This document shows positions 7,096 to 16,026 of a DNA stretch of 34,932 bases, in pieces. The DNA is taken from the NCBI GenBank assembly GCA_002333405.1, contig DDBH01000010.1:9273-44204 (forward strand), given 5' to 3'. The notes under the pieces are model-generated. The model saw only the letters and a program-made list of their open reading frames with translations. It was not told the origin of the DNA and did not search any database. The DNA is from Micrococcales bacterium UBA2037 (GTDB taxonomy: Bacteria; Actinomycetota; Actinomycetes; Actinomycetales; Microbacteriaceae). The first letter of the stretch is position 1. Each line of letters opens with the position of its first letter. The position numbers were made by a program, and so were the translations under genes.

Positions 7096-8144
7096 CGAAG
7101 CTGCTGCTTAGGCATCCAAACTTCACGAACGATCAATAGCGTTGAAGCTGCCACTGGGATTGCAATAACAGCACCCAAAACTCCCATGAGCGTTCCGCCC
7201 ATCAATGCGGCGATCACCACAAGTGCAGCTGGGACCGATACTGCTCGCTTCATCACCCTGGGGGCAATGATGTATGCCTCAAGCTGAAGATAGATGGCGT
7301 AGTAAATAACCACCACAAGCGCCAACTGCGGACCTTCAATCAAAGTCACCAGCGTCACAATGATCGCTGAGGAGATCGGTCCAACCAGTGGAATTAGCGA
7401 AACCGTGAAGGCCACCAGCACCAACAGCAAGGCAAACGGAGCGCCGATGATTGACAGGAAGATGAACAAGACTGTGGCGTGAATCGCGCTCACCGAAGCC
7501 TGCCCCATGACCCAGCGGCCCACCGAATAGGCAATCTGGTCGGTTAGCTTTCTGAATCGCTCACGCTTAGAAGCCGAAGTGAGAAGTGCCAGGTAGTCCT
7601 TCATCGACTCCAATGAAGCCATGAAGTAAAGTGTCAAAATAACGACAATCACGATTCCCACCACGCCAGTGAGAACCCCAATTCCAACCTGCAGCACCCC
7701 ACCTAAAAGGCCGGGCCAGTTATTTGAGTCAGTGATGAATTCCAAACTTGAATCAGTTGCTGCGGTTATGGTTCCGCCTAGCTGCTGATCCCACTGAGCA
7801 ATCAGCTCGCTGGTGACCAGGGTGGAGGCAATTTCTGGAATCTGTTGAATTAGCTTGGTGGCTTCCGAAACTGCGGTCGGGACTATCGCCCAAATAACCA
7901 ATCCCACAAACCCTAGGAAGCCAATAACAACGATGCCAACCGCAACTGGTCTTGGAATCTTGCGCTTGGTGAGCGAGCGCACAACCGGGTCAAGGCCGAG
8001 CGCAAGAAATAGTGCTATCGCTATGTATGTCAAAATGGTGGCCGTTTGGCTGATCGCAGCGCCAATGACTATTGCGGTCAGAACTCCAATTCCGCCGGTC
8101 AAACCAAGCTGAAAAGAGTTAACAACCCGAGCCCTCTGCTCCAT
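7092..8144 (-). CDS. AI-2E family (TqsA/PerM-like) membrane transporter
   Basis: The 350-residue polytopic membrane protein has two hydrophobic helices near the N-terminus (about 13-33 and 36-52). A third follows, then a long extracytoplasmic loop and several C-terminal helices, including the conserved LIPLVGPISSAIIVTLVTL and the last span GVLGAVIAIPVAAS. These match the AI-2E/UPF0118 family. Family members include quorum-signal exporters and Na+/H+ antiporters, so the substrate is not assigned. The ATG follows directly after the upstream stop codon, with GGAGG spaced 5 nt inside that gene. It is therefore co-translated with the coiled-coil protein. Confidence 0.88.
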   Translation of the reverse strand: MEQRARVVNSFQLGLTGGIGVLTAIVIGAAISQTATILTYIAIALFLALGLDPVVRSLTKRKIPRPVAVGIVVIGFLGFVGLVIWAIVPTAVSEATKLIQQIPEIASTLVTSELIAQWDQQLGGTITAATDSSLEFITDSNNWPGLLGGVLQVGIGVLTGVVGIVIVVILTLYFMASLESMKDYLALLTSASKRERFRKLTDQIAYSVGRWVMGQASVSAIHATVLFIFLSIIGAPFALLLVLVAFTVSLIPLVGPISSAIIVTLVTLIEGPQLALVVVIYYAIYLQLEAYIIAPRVMKRAVSVPAALVVIAALMGGTLMGVLGAVIAIPVAASTLLIVREVWMPKQQLR

Positions 8145-9212
8145 TTAGTCCTCCAGCTGATCGGTGGTGCTTAACAAGCTACGCAATTTCTTTAGATAAA
8201 GCTCGCTTGACTTGACCTTATTCTCAATTTCGTTTGCTCGGGCCTCAGCTGTCTTTTCCGTTTCGAGCGCCTTTTGTCTAGCTAGCGCCAGGGTCTCGGC
8301 AGCCTCTAGGTCAGCCTTATGGGCGATCGCCTCTGCTTGCTTTCGCGCCTCTTGAAGAATGCGGCCCTGTGCTTGAGAGGCCTCCATCTCCAGCGCTTGG
8401 ATCTCAAGGCGAATTGTTGAGATTGTCTTTTTTAGGCTCGACAGGTCCTTTTTGGCAGATTCCAAGTAGCCCTGGGTCTCGGCAACGGCTTTGTTGTGAA
8501 GGTCGAGGTACTCCTCTTCCGCCTTTTTGCGCCTGGTCGCCAGCTGAGCTTCCAATTCGGCTACTGCTAATTCCTTGGCGGCGTTTTCAATTCCTAGCTT
8601 GTCGAGGGTCGCATACTCCTGAGACGCAACCTTGGATGCTAGCTCTGCCTTGACTTTCTCAACTTCTCGCTTGGCCGTGGTCTTGATTGCAGCAACCTCA
8701 GTTGCGGCCTGGCCTCTGATCCGCGCAACCTCAAGCTCAGCACTCTGGATGCGCTCCTTGGCCTCGCTTCGAGAGTTTGCGGTTAGTAACTCGGCCTCGT
8801 GTTTGGCCGCAGCAACCTGTCGGGCGGCTCTGCGATCGGCCGCTCCCATTTGTTCATGGTACTGCTGCTCCGCATTTTCCAGAAGCTTGGCCGCCTGGTC
8901 ATTGGCCTCTGCCAACAGTGCCGCGGCCTGGCGGCTCGCGGCTTCCTCTAGTTCCCGGGCGGAGTTCTCAGCTCTAATCAACAACTCTGCGGCCTCTGCG
9001 CCAAGGCTTGCGAAGTTTGGCGCGGTGGTGCTGACAAGCTTTCGTTGGGTTTGCTCCAGGTTCGACCTGGTCTCCTTGAGTTCCTCAGCTGTGTCGGCGT
9101 ATTGTTCGCGCAGTCGGACCAGCTCTGAGTTAAGGGCTTTGAGTTCGCGCTCGACCGCTTCCGGGTCATAGCCTCGCTTGGAGGCCTGAAAGCGATTAAA
9201 TTCAGTGGACAA
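8145..9212 (-). CDS. DivIVA-domain coiled-coil protein
   Basis: This 355-residue protein begins with a short DivIVA-type motif (FNRFQASKRGYDPEAVEREL). It then continues as one long Ala/Glu/Lys/Gln-rich coiled coil with few helix breakers to its end. It should form an elongated cytosolic rod, as in actinobacterial polar-growth scaffolds (DivIVA/Wag31, Scy, FilP); which one it serves is inference. I choose the TTG at 9212 because AAGGA lies 6 nt upstream and the protein then starts directly at the DivIVA motif. A TTG at 9254 would add 14 residues but overlaps the predicted -10 and has no ribosome site. The promoter-side gene is divergent; AI-2E follows without a gap. Confidence 0.82.
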   Translation of the reverse strand: MSTEFNRFQASKRGYDPEAVERELKALNSELVRLREQYADTAEELKETRSNLEQTQRKLVSTTAPNFASLGAEAAELLIRAENSARELEEAASRQAAALLAEANDQAAKLLENAEQQYHEQMGAADRRAARQVAAAKHEAELLTANSRSEAKERIQSAELEVARIRGQAATEVAAIKTTAKREVEKVKAELASKVASQEYATLDKLGIENAAKELAVAELEAQLATRRKKAEEEYLDLHNKAVAETQGYLESAKKDLSSLKKTISTIRLEIQALEMEASQAQGRILQEARKQAEAIAHKADLEAAETLALARQKALETEKTAEARANEIENKVKSSELYLKKLRSLLSTTDQLED

Positions 9213-9253
9213 GATCGATCCTTGGTTGAGCGGTAAACTTTTCGGGCTTACCA

Positions 9254-9259
9254 ATTCTA
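9254..9259 (-). promoter_or_regulatory. -10 element for the coiled-coil/AI-2E operon
   Basis: TAGAAT on the minus strand is a near-consensus -10. It would start transcription near 9247, giving a 35-nt leader with the AAGGA ribosome site before the TTG at 9212. The -35 is weak. The element lies in the 63-bp gap shared with the divergent membrane-protein gene. Confidence 0.5.
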
Positions 9260-9275
9260 CTCGGAGCTTGAATAT

Positions 9276-10988
9276 ATGCGTTTTTGGATTGCTCTTTTGA
9301 TCTTCGTATCAGGGCTGACATCTAGTGCCGTCGGGTTTGTCAACCAACTCGAGAATCAACCGATTGACGTTATCAACGCATCTGGATCACTTACCAAGCC
9401 CACCAGCTACGTGATGATTCCCAACTCTGTGCTCAGCGCCTACCAGGGGGAAACCTCGGTATTTGCAATTGGCGACGGGGCCATTTTTATGTCCTCCGCA
9501 AGACAGTCTGACTTGGTCGCCTGGTTGGGCGATGCTCCCTATGTCGAGCTCAGGCTGAATGTCGATGCGACAAATAAGAAAGTCAGTCTGGCAGAGATTG
9601 AGCGACCAGGTCAGGGCACTCCAGCCGATCCGGTTGGGTCTGATATTTGGAAGTACGAGCTCAACTCCAATGGCACCGCACTGCTTCCGGTGACTGTGGA
9701 CAATGAAATTGCAATTTTGATTGCCTCGACCGGGGTGGATCTGGCGCCAAGAACGATTCGGGTCAGCTGGGACCTAGGCGAGGTTGCAGCCGCAGTGGCC
9801 CCCATCACTCTGATCGGCACTGGTTTGATGCTGGTTGGAGCACTTTTTGGTATCTATGCCGCAATTCATTACGGCCGAAAGTTCCGAAGCCGCCGAAACA
9901 AGAGGGGCCCGCGAAAGCCCAAGCCAATTAGAGCTCGAGGCACAAAGTCACAGGCTGGCCCAGCTCCACTTACTGGCAGAAGGGCACATCGAGCACTCAA
10001 GACAGCGGCAGTCGCGGGCACTATCTCGCTGCTGACTGGCTGTGTCCCGAACTATGAAAACCCGATTGTTTCACCGTCGCCGTTGGACCAGCCGGGGATT
10101 CTCACTGCATCCTTAGACAGAAACCAGCTGGATAAAATCCTTGATGATCTGGACCAGGTGGTTTCGACCGCGGACCTGTCACTAGACCGGGAGTCACTGG
10201 AGGTTCGAATGGCCGGACCAGCCCTAGAAATGAGGCGAGCGGCTTACGCTCTGGCGGCCAAGACAACCGATGACCCGCTCGATGGTCCGGCTCCACTGAC
10301 GCTTTCGCCTATTCAGTTGTTTCTTCCCAGTGCCACCGACACCTGGCCCCGCACCGCCATGGTGATTGCCGGCGATGGCGAGCTGGTGATGATGTTGCTA
10401 AGGCAAGACAACCCGAGGGGTCAATACAAGCTTTACCAGTATTCCAACTTGTTGCCTGGCATCACTTTTCCAGAGGTCCCAGCTGAGTCGCTTGGTGCCA
10501 ACGCACTCAAGGCCGATAACAAGTTCCTGTCAATGGATCCGGCAAGCTTGGTAGAGGGCCTAGGCAATCTTTTGAACCAGGGTGAGAATTCGCCCTGGAC
10601 ACTCCTGATTGACCCGGATAACCAATATGTGTCAGAGGTTTCATCAGTTCAGCTTGGCCTGCAAGAAACTCTCAGCAATGCAAACCTTGATTTCAAGCAC
10701 CAGCTGGCAGCAACCGAGCCGGTTTTGCTCGCAAACTCCGAGGGTGGCGCATTGGTTGCCCTGTACATGATCGACACCTACACGATCATTCCTAAGGAGC
10801 CGGGGGATGCGGTAGCAATTACCGGCGATGAGGCAGTTCTGTTGGGAGCAGGTGGTAGCGCCACGGGAATCGAGACCAGCTACGGCGCTATGTTGCTATT
10901 CAATGTGCCAGCGGCCGGTTCTGATGCCAGGGCTAGCTTGCTGGGCGCGAGCCAGCAACTACTTTCTGCAATAACCTTGGGTGGATAA
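9276..10988 (+). CDS. Membrane protein with an internal lipoprotein-type signal (two exported domains)
   Basis: I do not recognise a named family for this 570-residue protein. A hydrophobic N-terminus (residues 2-20) leads to an exported domain of about 150 residues. A transmembrane helix follows (about 173-198), then a very basic cytoplasmic linker (201-240, many Arg/Lys/Pro). Then comes a stretch that looks like a lipoprotein signal: n-region RRAHRALK, hydrophobic TAAVAGTIS, lipobox LLTGC (Cys256). The remaining about 310 residues would be outside the cell. No start codon lies just before the lipobox, so it is a true part of the reading frame. GGAG is 9 nt before the ATG. The next gene overlaps its stop by one base. 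The partner protein suggests an envelope or folding role, which is inference. Confidence 0.8.
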   Translation: MRFWIALLIFVSGLTSSAVGFVNQLENQPIDVINASGSLTKPTSYVMIPNSVLSAYQGETSVFAIGDGAIFMSSARQSDLVAWLGDAPYVELRLNVDATNKKVSLAEIERPGQGTPADPVGSDIWKYELNSNGTALLPVTVDNEIAILIASTGVDLAPRTIRVSWDLGEVAAAVAPITLIGTGLMLVGALFGIYAAIHYGRKFRSRRNKRGPRKPKPIRARGTKSQAGPAPLTGRRAHRALKTAAVAGTISLLTGCVPNYENPIVSPSPLDQPGILTASLDRNQLDKILDDLDQVVSTADLSLDRESLEVRMAGPALEMRRAAYALAAKTTDDPLDGPAPLTLSPIQLFLPSATDTWPRTAMVIAGDGELVMMLLRQDNPRGQYKLYQYSNLLPGITFPEVPAESLGANALKADNKFLSMDPASLVEGLGNLLNQGENSPWTLLIDPDNQYVSEVSSVQLGLQETLSNANLDFKHQLAATEPVLLANSEGGALVALYMIDTYTIIPKEPGDAVAITGDEAVLLGAGGSATGIETSYGAMLLFNVPAAGSDARASLLGASQQLLSAITLGG

Positions 10989-11839
10989 TGAGCAATTTCG
11001 GAGCAATGGATTTGTCTGGCCTTACGCAAAAGGACCAGAAGGTGCCGAATCAGGCAGTAGCGGACTGGCTTGTCAACGGTGATGAGGCAACGCTCAGGGC
11101 TTACCTGGCGCTTTCTGAGGCCACACCTGTTTTGATGCTGGTCACTGACCAGTCGGAGGCATCCACGCGGCTCAGGGCCGTTGTCTATGAAGTAATTCAG
11201 GCCAGCGCTGGGCGATTTGCGGGCATCGAAATTAGTATCGAGCAACAGCCTCAAATCGCGCAGGCCGTGGCAGTTCAGCAGGCCCCTGCAATGCTGGCAA
11301 TTCTCGCTGGTCAACCAGCCCCGCTGTTTCAGGGCGAAGCGACCAAGGACCAGCTACTAAATGTCCTCACTCAAGTGCTCCAGATGGCAGCCGAGAAGAA
11401 AATTACTTCCCAGGTCAGCGTGGGTGCAGTACCTGAAGCCCCAAAAAAGTCATTACCCCCTGAGCATCAGGCTGCTGTGGCGGCGATCGATTCGGGAGAC
11501 CTTGAAAAAGCCCTCGGTCTCTATCAGAAGCTCATTGTTGAATACCCAAATGATTCCGAAGCCCAGGCGGGTCTTGCACAAGTCAAGTTCATGATTCGAC
11601 TTGCCAATGCAGGTCCGGAGGCCGCCAATGGCGTAGAGTCCCTGCTTGTCTCAGCCGACCAGCTCTTGGTCGCTGGTCAGGTCGAGCAAGCCCTGACGAG
11701 CCTCTTGGAAAGATTCGAAGTCGACTTTGAAAATCGCGAAGCAATTAGAGAGCGCTTACTGGAGCTATTCGTCTTGATTGGCAATGCTGAACCCGCAGTG
11801 CTTGAGGCTAGAAAAAAGCTCGCCACACTTATGTTCTAG
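10988..11839 (+). CDS. Thioredoxin-fold/TPR protein (CnoX/YbbN-like), lacking cysteines
   Basis: The 283-residue protein has a thioredoxin-like N-terminal region (about residues 40-130: TPVLMLVTDQSEAS, then APAMLAILAGQP with a cis-Pro-like site). It is followed by TPR-like helices (about 155-280: DSGDLEKALGLYQKLIVEYP, and VAGQVEQALTSLLERF). This matches the YbbN/CnoX layout, a chaperone-type holdase family. The redox CxxC is absent and I see no cysteine in the whole protein, so it cannot act as an oxidoreductase. There is no signal peptide. It is translationally coupled to the membrane protein before it and ends in a 4-bp CTAG overlap with convergent glgB. Confidence 0.82.
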   Translation: MSNFGAMDLSGLTQKDQKVPNQAVADWLVNGDEATLRAYLALSEATPVLMLVTDQSEASTRLRAVVYEVIQASAGRFAGIEISIEQQPQIAQAVAVQQAPAMLAILAGQPAPLFQGEATKDQLLNVLTQVLQMAAEKKITSQVSVGAVPEAPKKSLPPEHQAAVAAIDSGDLEKALGLYQKLIVEYPNDSEAQAGLAQVKFMIRLANAGPEAANGVESLLVSADQLLVAGQVEQALTSLLERFEVDFENREAIRERLLELFVLIGNAEPAVLEARKKLATLMF

Positions 11840-13995
11840 CCCTGTTGCAGCCAGACCACTGCCAAAGGGGGTACGCGAAGCGACAGAGACTGCGAGTGGC
11901 CATGAGATGCAACCTCATCGGTTTGAATTGCACTGGGATTACCGACACCTGAACCGCCATATTCTGAATGATCAGTGTTGAAAAGCTCGTTCCATTCTCC
12001 AGAGGCTGGAACCCCGACTCTGAACTCTTCGTGAGCCGTGGGGGCGAAATTCGCAATCACGAGACAGGATCGGCCCGAGGAGTCCTTGCGGATAAAGCTC
12101 AAAATATTCTGATCGGCATTGCCTCCGTCAATCCACTGGAATCCTTCGGGTTCATGGTCGAGCTCCCAGAGCGCCGCGCTGGCAATGTAGTGCCGGTTCA
12201 TGTCTGAGACCATTTTTTGCATTCCCTGGTGCTCAAAGTGGTCTAGAAGCCACCAATCGAGCTCTCGGGATTCGCCCCACTCACTGATTTGAGCAAACTC
12301 CTGACCCATGAACAGCAGCTTCTTGCCGGGGTGAGACCACATAAACCCCAGATAGGCGCGCATGTTGGCTCGCTTTTGCCAATCGTCTCCCGGCATCTTG
12401 CTCAGCAGTGAACCTTTGCCATGGACGACTTCGTCGTGGCTAATTGGCAGGATAAATTTTTCGTCGTATGCGTATAGCAGTGAGAAGGTCAGCTCGTTGT
12501 GATGGTATTTGCGGTGGATGGGTTCGTGCTGGATGTATTCCAAGCTGTCGTGCATCCAACCCATGTTCCATTTGAAGCCAAAGCCCAAGCCGTTCTGGTC
12601 GGTTGGGCTAGAAACACCAGCAAATGCCGTGGACTCCTCAGCAATCATCATTATTCCTGGATTTTTACGGTATGCCGTTGCGTTCGTTTCTTTGATGAAC
12701 TCGATAGCGTCCAGATTTTCTCGTCCGCCATGAACGTTCGGGAGCCATTGCCCGTCTTCGCGACTGTAATCAAGGTAAAGCATTGACGCTACGGCATCTA
12801 CTCGAAGGCCATCCACGTGGAACTCTTCGAGCCAATAGGAAGCGTTGGCGACTAGGAAATTCCTGACTTCATTCCGACCGAAATTGAACACATGCGTTCC
12901 CCAGTCCGGGTGGTCACCCCTTCTGGGGTCGGCGTCTTCATAAAGCGCCTCGCCATCGAATTTAGCCAGTGCCCATTCGTCCTTGGGGAAGTGCGCCGGC
13001 ACCCAGTCCAAGATCACACCAATTCCTGCCTGATGAAGCTGATCAATTAGGTACCTCAGATCGTCTGGAGAGCCGAACCTCGAGGTTGGTGCATAGTAAC
13101 CAGTGACCTGGTAGCCCCAGCTACCACCAAAAGGATGTTCGGCCAGAGGCATGAACTCTACATGGGTGAATCCAAGATGCTTGACGTGGCCAATTAGGTC
13201 CTGAGCAATGGTTCTATAGTTTTTCCCACTGCGCCAAGAGCCCAGATGTAGCTCATAAATGGACATTGGTGCCCGCAACGGATCTGTGGCAAGCCGGTTA
13301 TCAAGCCACTGCTGGTCATTCCAGCTGTAGTTGCTTTGCGTTACCACCGTGGCAGTGTTGGGCGGGATTTCAAACTGGTTACCCATAGGATCGATCTTTG
13401 TGAGCCACTTATTGTCGCGAGTGCATATTTCGTATTTGTATAGGGCTCCAGCTGAAACCCCCGGAATTAGCATCTCCCAAACCCCGCTGGACCCCATGGA
13501 CCTCATCTGATAGCAGGTCCCATCCCAGCCGTTGAAATCACCCACAACACGAACTGCCTTGGCATTTGGGGCCCAAACTGCAAAACGAGCTCCTGAGGTG
13601 TCCCCTAGAGCATCTTTGCTCGTCACCAGCTCAGAGCCCAGTGCTTTCCAAAGGTTCTCGTGACGACCCTCCGAAATCAGATGTAAGTCCATTTCCCCAA
13701 TTGTCGGCTTGAAGCTATAGGGGTCAACCGCAATCCAGTCCGGAGCGTTGTCATAGCTGGCGATAATTCGATAGGCGCCGGGAGCCTTACCGGTGCCTCG
13801 CAGCTCCCAGATTCCGTGATGCGTGTGCTCCAGGCTGAACTTCTTGGTTTTAGTTTTCAGAACGACGGTTTCGGCAAGCGGTCGAAGAACTCGAACCACC
13901 CAAGCCTTTCCCTCCGAGTGCAGCCCAAGTACCGAGTGCGGGTCGTGGTACTCACCCTTACTGACGGTGTCCAGTGTCTCTAAATTCGGATTCAT
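11836..13995 (-). CDS. glgB: 1,4-alpha-glucan branching enzyme GlgB
   Basis: This 719-residue GH13 branching enzyme cuts alpha-1,4 chains and re-attaches them through alpha-1,6 bonds. The order is an N-terminal beta-sandwich, a CBM48 region (about 135-220, ARFAVWAPNAKAVRVVGDFN), a TIM barrel and a C-terminal beta domain. Catalytic residues are Asp400 in GLRVDAVASM, Glu453 in IAEEST and Asp521 in SHDEVVHGK; their spacing matches Escherichia coli GlgB (405, 458, 526). Length is normal. Its ATG overlaps the end of glgE by 4 bp (ATGA), so the two are translated together, giving elongation by GlgE and branching by GlgB. Confidence 0.97.
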   Translation of the reverse strand: MNPNLETLDTVSKGEYHDPHSVLGLHSEGKAWVVRVLRPLAETVVLKTKTKKFSLEHTHHGIWELRGTGKAPGAYRIIASYDNAPDWIAVDPYSFKPTIGEMDLHLISEGRHENLWKALGSELVTSKDALGDTSGARFAVWAPNAKAVRVVGDFNGWDGTCYQMRSMGSSGVWEMLIPGVSAGALYKYEICTRDNKWLTKIDPMGNQFEIPPNTATVVTQSNYSWNDQQWLDNRLATDPLRAPMSIYELHLGSWRSGKNYRTIAQDLIGHVKHLGFTHVEFMPLAEHPFGGSWGYQVTGYYAPTSRFGSPDDLRYLIDQLHQAGIGVILDWVPAHFPKDEWALAKFDGEALYEDADPRRGDHPDWGTHVFNFGRNEVRNFLVANASYWLEEFHVDGLRVDAVASMLYLDYSREDGQWLPNVHGGRENLDAIEFIKETNATAYRKNPGIMMIAEESTAFAGVSSPTDQNGLGFGFKWNMGWMHDSLEYIQHEPIHRKYHHNELTFSLLYAYDEKFILPISHDEVVHGKGSLLSKMPGDDWQKRANMRAYLGFMWSHPGKKLLFMGQEFAQISEWGESRELDWWLLDHFEHQGMQKMVSDMNRHYIASAALWELDHEPEGFQWIDGGNADQNILSFIRKDSSGRSCLVIANFAPTAHEEFRVGVPASGEWNELFNTDHSEYGGSGVGNPSAIQTDEVASHGHSQSLSLRVPPLAVVWLQQG

Positions 13996-15974
13996 GGGAT
14001 CACTCTCAGTATGTGGGCTGGTTCGTCAAAGGAATCAAGCTTGACGTAGTTGCGAGCCCCCCATTCGAACCTTTTGCCGGTGATCATATCCTCAACCATG
14101 AAAGCCTCAGGAAGGTTTAGTTTTTCTAGGTCAATCAAGACCATGGTTTCTCTTACGGACCTTGGGTCGGTATTCACAACGACGATTACTGTGTTGGGAG
14201 TACCTTGGTTAAATTCTGCTTCAAGCGATTTTGAATAAACCAGGATTTCAGGGTCCTCGCTATCATGAAGAATTAGGTTTCGGAGCTGTCTGATGGCTGG
14301 ATTTTGTCGGCGTATTTGATTGAGCAGTGCGATCCTGGGAGCTAAACTCTTGTCTCTGTCGGCAGCTCCCTCGAAATCGCGAAACTTTATTTCAAACTTC
14401 TCGTTGTCAATTGCTTCTTCGGCGCCTGGTCTTGCGACAGCCTCGTAAAGCTCGTAACCTGCGTACATGCCCCAACTAGCGCCCGCGGTGGCGGCGATTG
14501 TTGCTCGAATCTTAAAGGCCGGATGGCCGCCAAATTGCAAATAAGAAGTCAGGATGTCCGGAGTATTTACCCACAGGTTTGGCCGGAAATAGTCAGCCGA
14601 CACTTGCGAAAGTTCCCTTAGGTAATCTTCTAGCTCACTTTTGTTGTTCCTCCATGTGAAGTATGTGTAGGACTGCTGGAAGCCAACTTTCCCCAATGCT
14701 GCCATCATTGCTGGTCTCGTGAACGCCTCGGCAAGGAAGATCACACTGGAGTCAAAATCTTGAATCTCGGCAATCAGCTTTTGCCAGAAGTTTGCGGGCT
14801 TGGTGTGAGGGTTATCCACTCGGAAAATTCTTACTCCCAGGCCAATCCATTTTTTGAGGATTGACAACACTTCAGCTCGAATCCCCTCTGGATCGTCGTC
14901 AAAGTAGATCGGATAGATGTCTTGATACTTCTTCGGAGGATTCTCTGCATAGGCAATGCTTCCATCGGCAAGCTGTTTGAACCAATTTGGGTGCTGGGTC
15001 ACCCACGGGTGATCGGGTGATGCCTGCAGTGCAAGGTCCAGTGCAACCTCGATACCTAGCTTGTTTGCGGCAGCAACGAAGGCCTTGAAGTCCTTTTCAG
15101 TACCCAAATCTGGATGGATTGTGTCGTGACCACCCTTTTCACTGCCAATGGCCCAGGGTGATCCTGGATCGTTCTCGGTCGCCGTAAGGGTGTTGTTTGG
15201 ACCTTTGCGGTGGGTCTTCCCAATTGGGTGAATCGGGGGCAAGTACAGAACCTCAAAGCCCATTTCACTGACACGCTTCAGGGAGGCCTTAGCAGTTTTA
15301 AAATTGCCCGAAGTCCAACTGTCTGGTCCAGTCTTTTTGGCACCCTCACTTCGTGGAAAGAATTCGTACCAGCTGGCAGATCCGGCAGCTACCCGCTCAC
15401 AGAGAATTTCGATTCTCGGCGACAATGTCTCCAAGTGATGGCTCGGGTTCCGGCGGGCCAGGTCCACCAGTCCAAGTTCAAGTGCTCGCCGAAATCGCAT
15501 CAGCGGCTCGATTGACGCGTCTGCGAAAAGCTTGTCTATCGCCCCAAATGCCTTTTGGTCAGGCTTTCCGCTGGATTTGGAAATTTCACGCAGCAGTCTC
15601 GAGCCCTCCAGAAGCATGAGCTCGCTGTCAACTCCGGCTTCAAGTTTGATTTCGGTGTCGTGCAACCAGGTACCGAATCGGTCGTCATAGGCAGAGATTT
15701 GGTAACTCCAAATTCCGACGTCATCGAGTTGATGCTTCACAAGCCAGCTGTCTGACCCCATCGAGCCGGGCGTCATCGTTTTTCTGATGACCTGCCCCGT
15801 TGGTGATGTAAGTAAAAGATCCACTCCTAGCTGATCATGACCTTCGCGAGTCGCTGTGGCTCCGAACTCGATCACCTCGGACGAGAAAGCTTTGACTGGA
15901 AACTTCCCGTCGTCCACCTGAGGCCAGGTCCGCAAGATTGGGAACCTGCCGATATCAAAATTTGAGCTACTCAT
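13992..15974 (-). CDS. glgE: Alpha-1,4-glucan:maltose-1-phosphate maltosyltransferase GlgE
   Basis: The 660-residue GH13_3 enzyme adds maltose from maltose-1-phosphate to alpha-1,4-glucan. The N-terminal beta domain and helical segment precede a barrel carrying YEFFPRS, LPPIHPIG and HRKGPNN. The nucleophile Asp lies in FRVDNPHTKP and the acid Glu in FLAEAFTRP, 29 residues apart as in Streptomyces GlgE. I start at ATG 15974; a GTG two codons earlier is in frame, but TAAATT (15981-15986) lies exactly 6 nt before the ATG and no Shine-Dalgarno is seen, suggesting a leaderless message. No treS or maltokinase gene is present in this window, so the source of maltose-1-phosphate is elsewhere or differs. 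It lies 52 bp after glgX. Confidence 0.96.
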   Translation of the reverse strand: MSSSNFDIGRFPILRTWPQVDDGKFPVKAFSSEVIEFGATATREGHDQLGVDLLLTSPTGQVIRKTMTPGSMGSDSWLVKHQLDDVGIWSYQISAYDDRFGTWLHDTEIKLEAGVDSELMLLEGSRLLREISKSSGKPDQKAFGAIDKLFADASIEPLMRFRRALELGLVDLARRNPSHHLETLSPRIEILCERVAAGSASWYEFFPRSEGAKKTGPDSWTSGNFKTAKASLKRVSEMGFEVLYLPPIHPIGKTHRKGPNNTLTATENDPGSPWAIGSEKGGHDTIHPDLGTEKDFKAFVAAANKLGIEVALDLALQASPDHPWVTQHPNWFKQLADGSIAYAENPPKKYQDIYPIYFDDDPEGIRAEVLSILKKWIGLGVRIFRVDNPHTKPANFWQKLIAEIQDFDSSVIFLAEAFTRPAMMAALGKVGFQQSYTYFTWRNNKSELEDYLRELSQVSADYFRPNLWVNTPDILTSYLQFGGHPAFKIRATIAATAGASWGMYAGYELYEAVARPGAEEAIDNEKFEIKFRDFEGAADRDKSLAPRIALLNQIRRQNPAIRQLRNLILHDSEDPEILVYSKSLEAEFNQGTPNTVIVVVNTDPRSVRETMVLIDLEKLNLPEAFMVEDMITGKRFEWGARNYVKLDSFDEPAHILRVIP

Positions 15975-15980
15975 GCTCAC

Positions 15981-15986
15981 AATTTA
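15981..15986 (-). promoter_or_regulatory. -10 element for glgE-glgB (leaderless start)
   Basis: TAAATT on the minus strand is followed by GTGAGC and then the ATG at 15974. Transcription would begin at or next to the start codon. The -35 is not recognisable. The spacing matches the elements before glgX, the cysteine desulfurase and mnmA. Confidence 0.45.
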
Positions 15987-16026
15987 GTCAGGTTTTGGCA
16001 GCTCCGTTTGAAAAGAATCCGGATAG

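Noticed and set aside
8632..9171. 179-codon open frame on the plus strand inside the coiled-coil gene
   Set aside because: It is antisense to the Ala/Glu-rich coiled-coil coding sequence, gives a Ser/Ala-rich peptide with no motif, and has no ribosome site.
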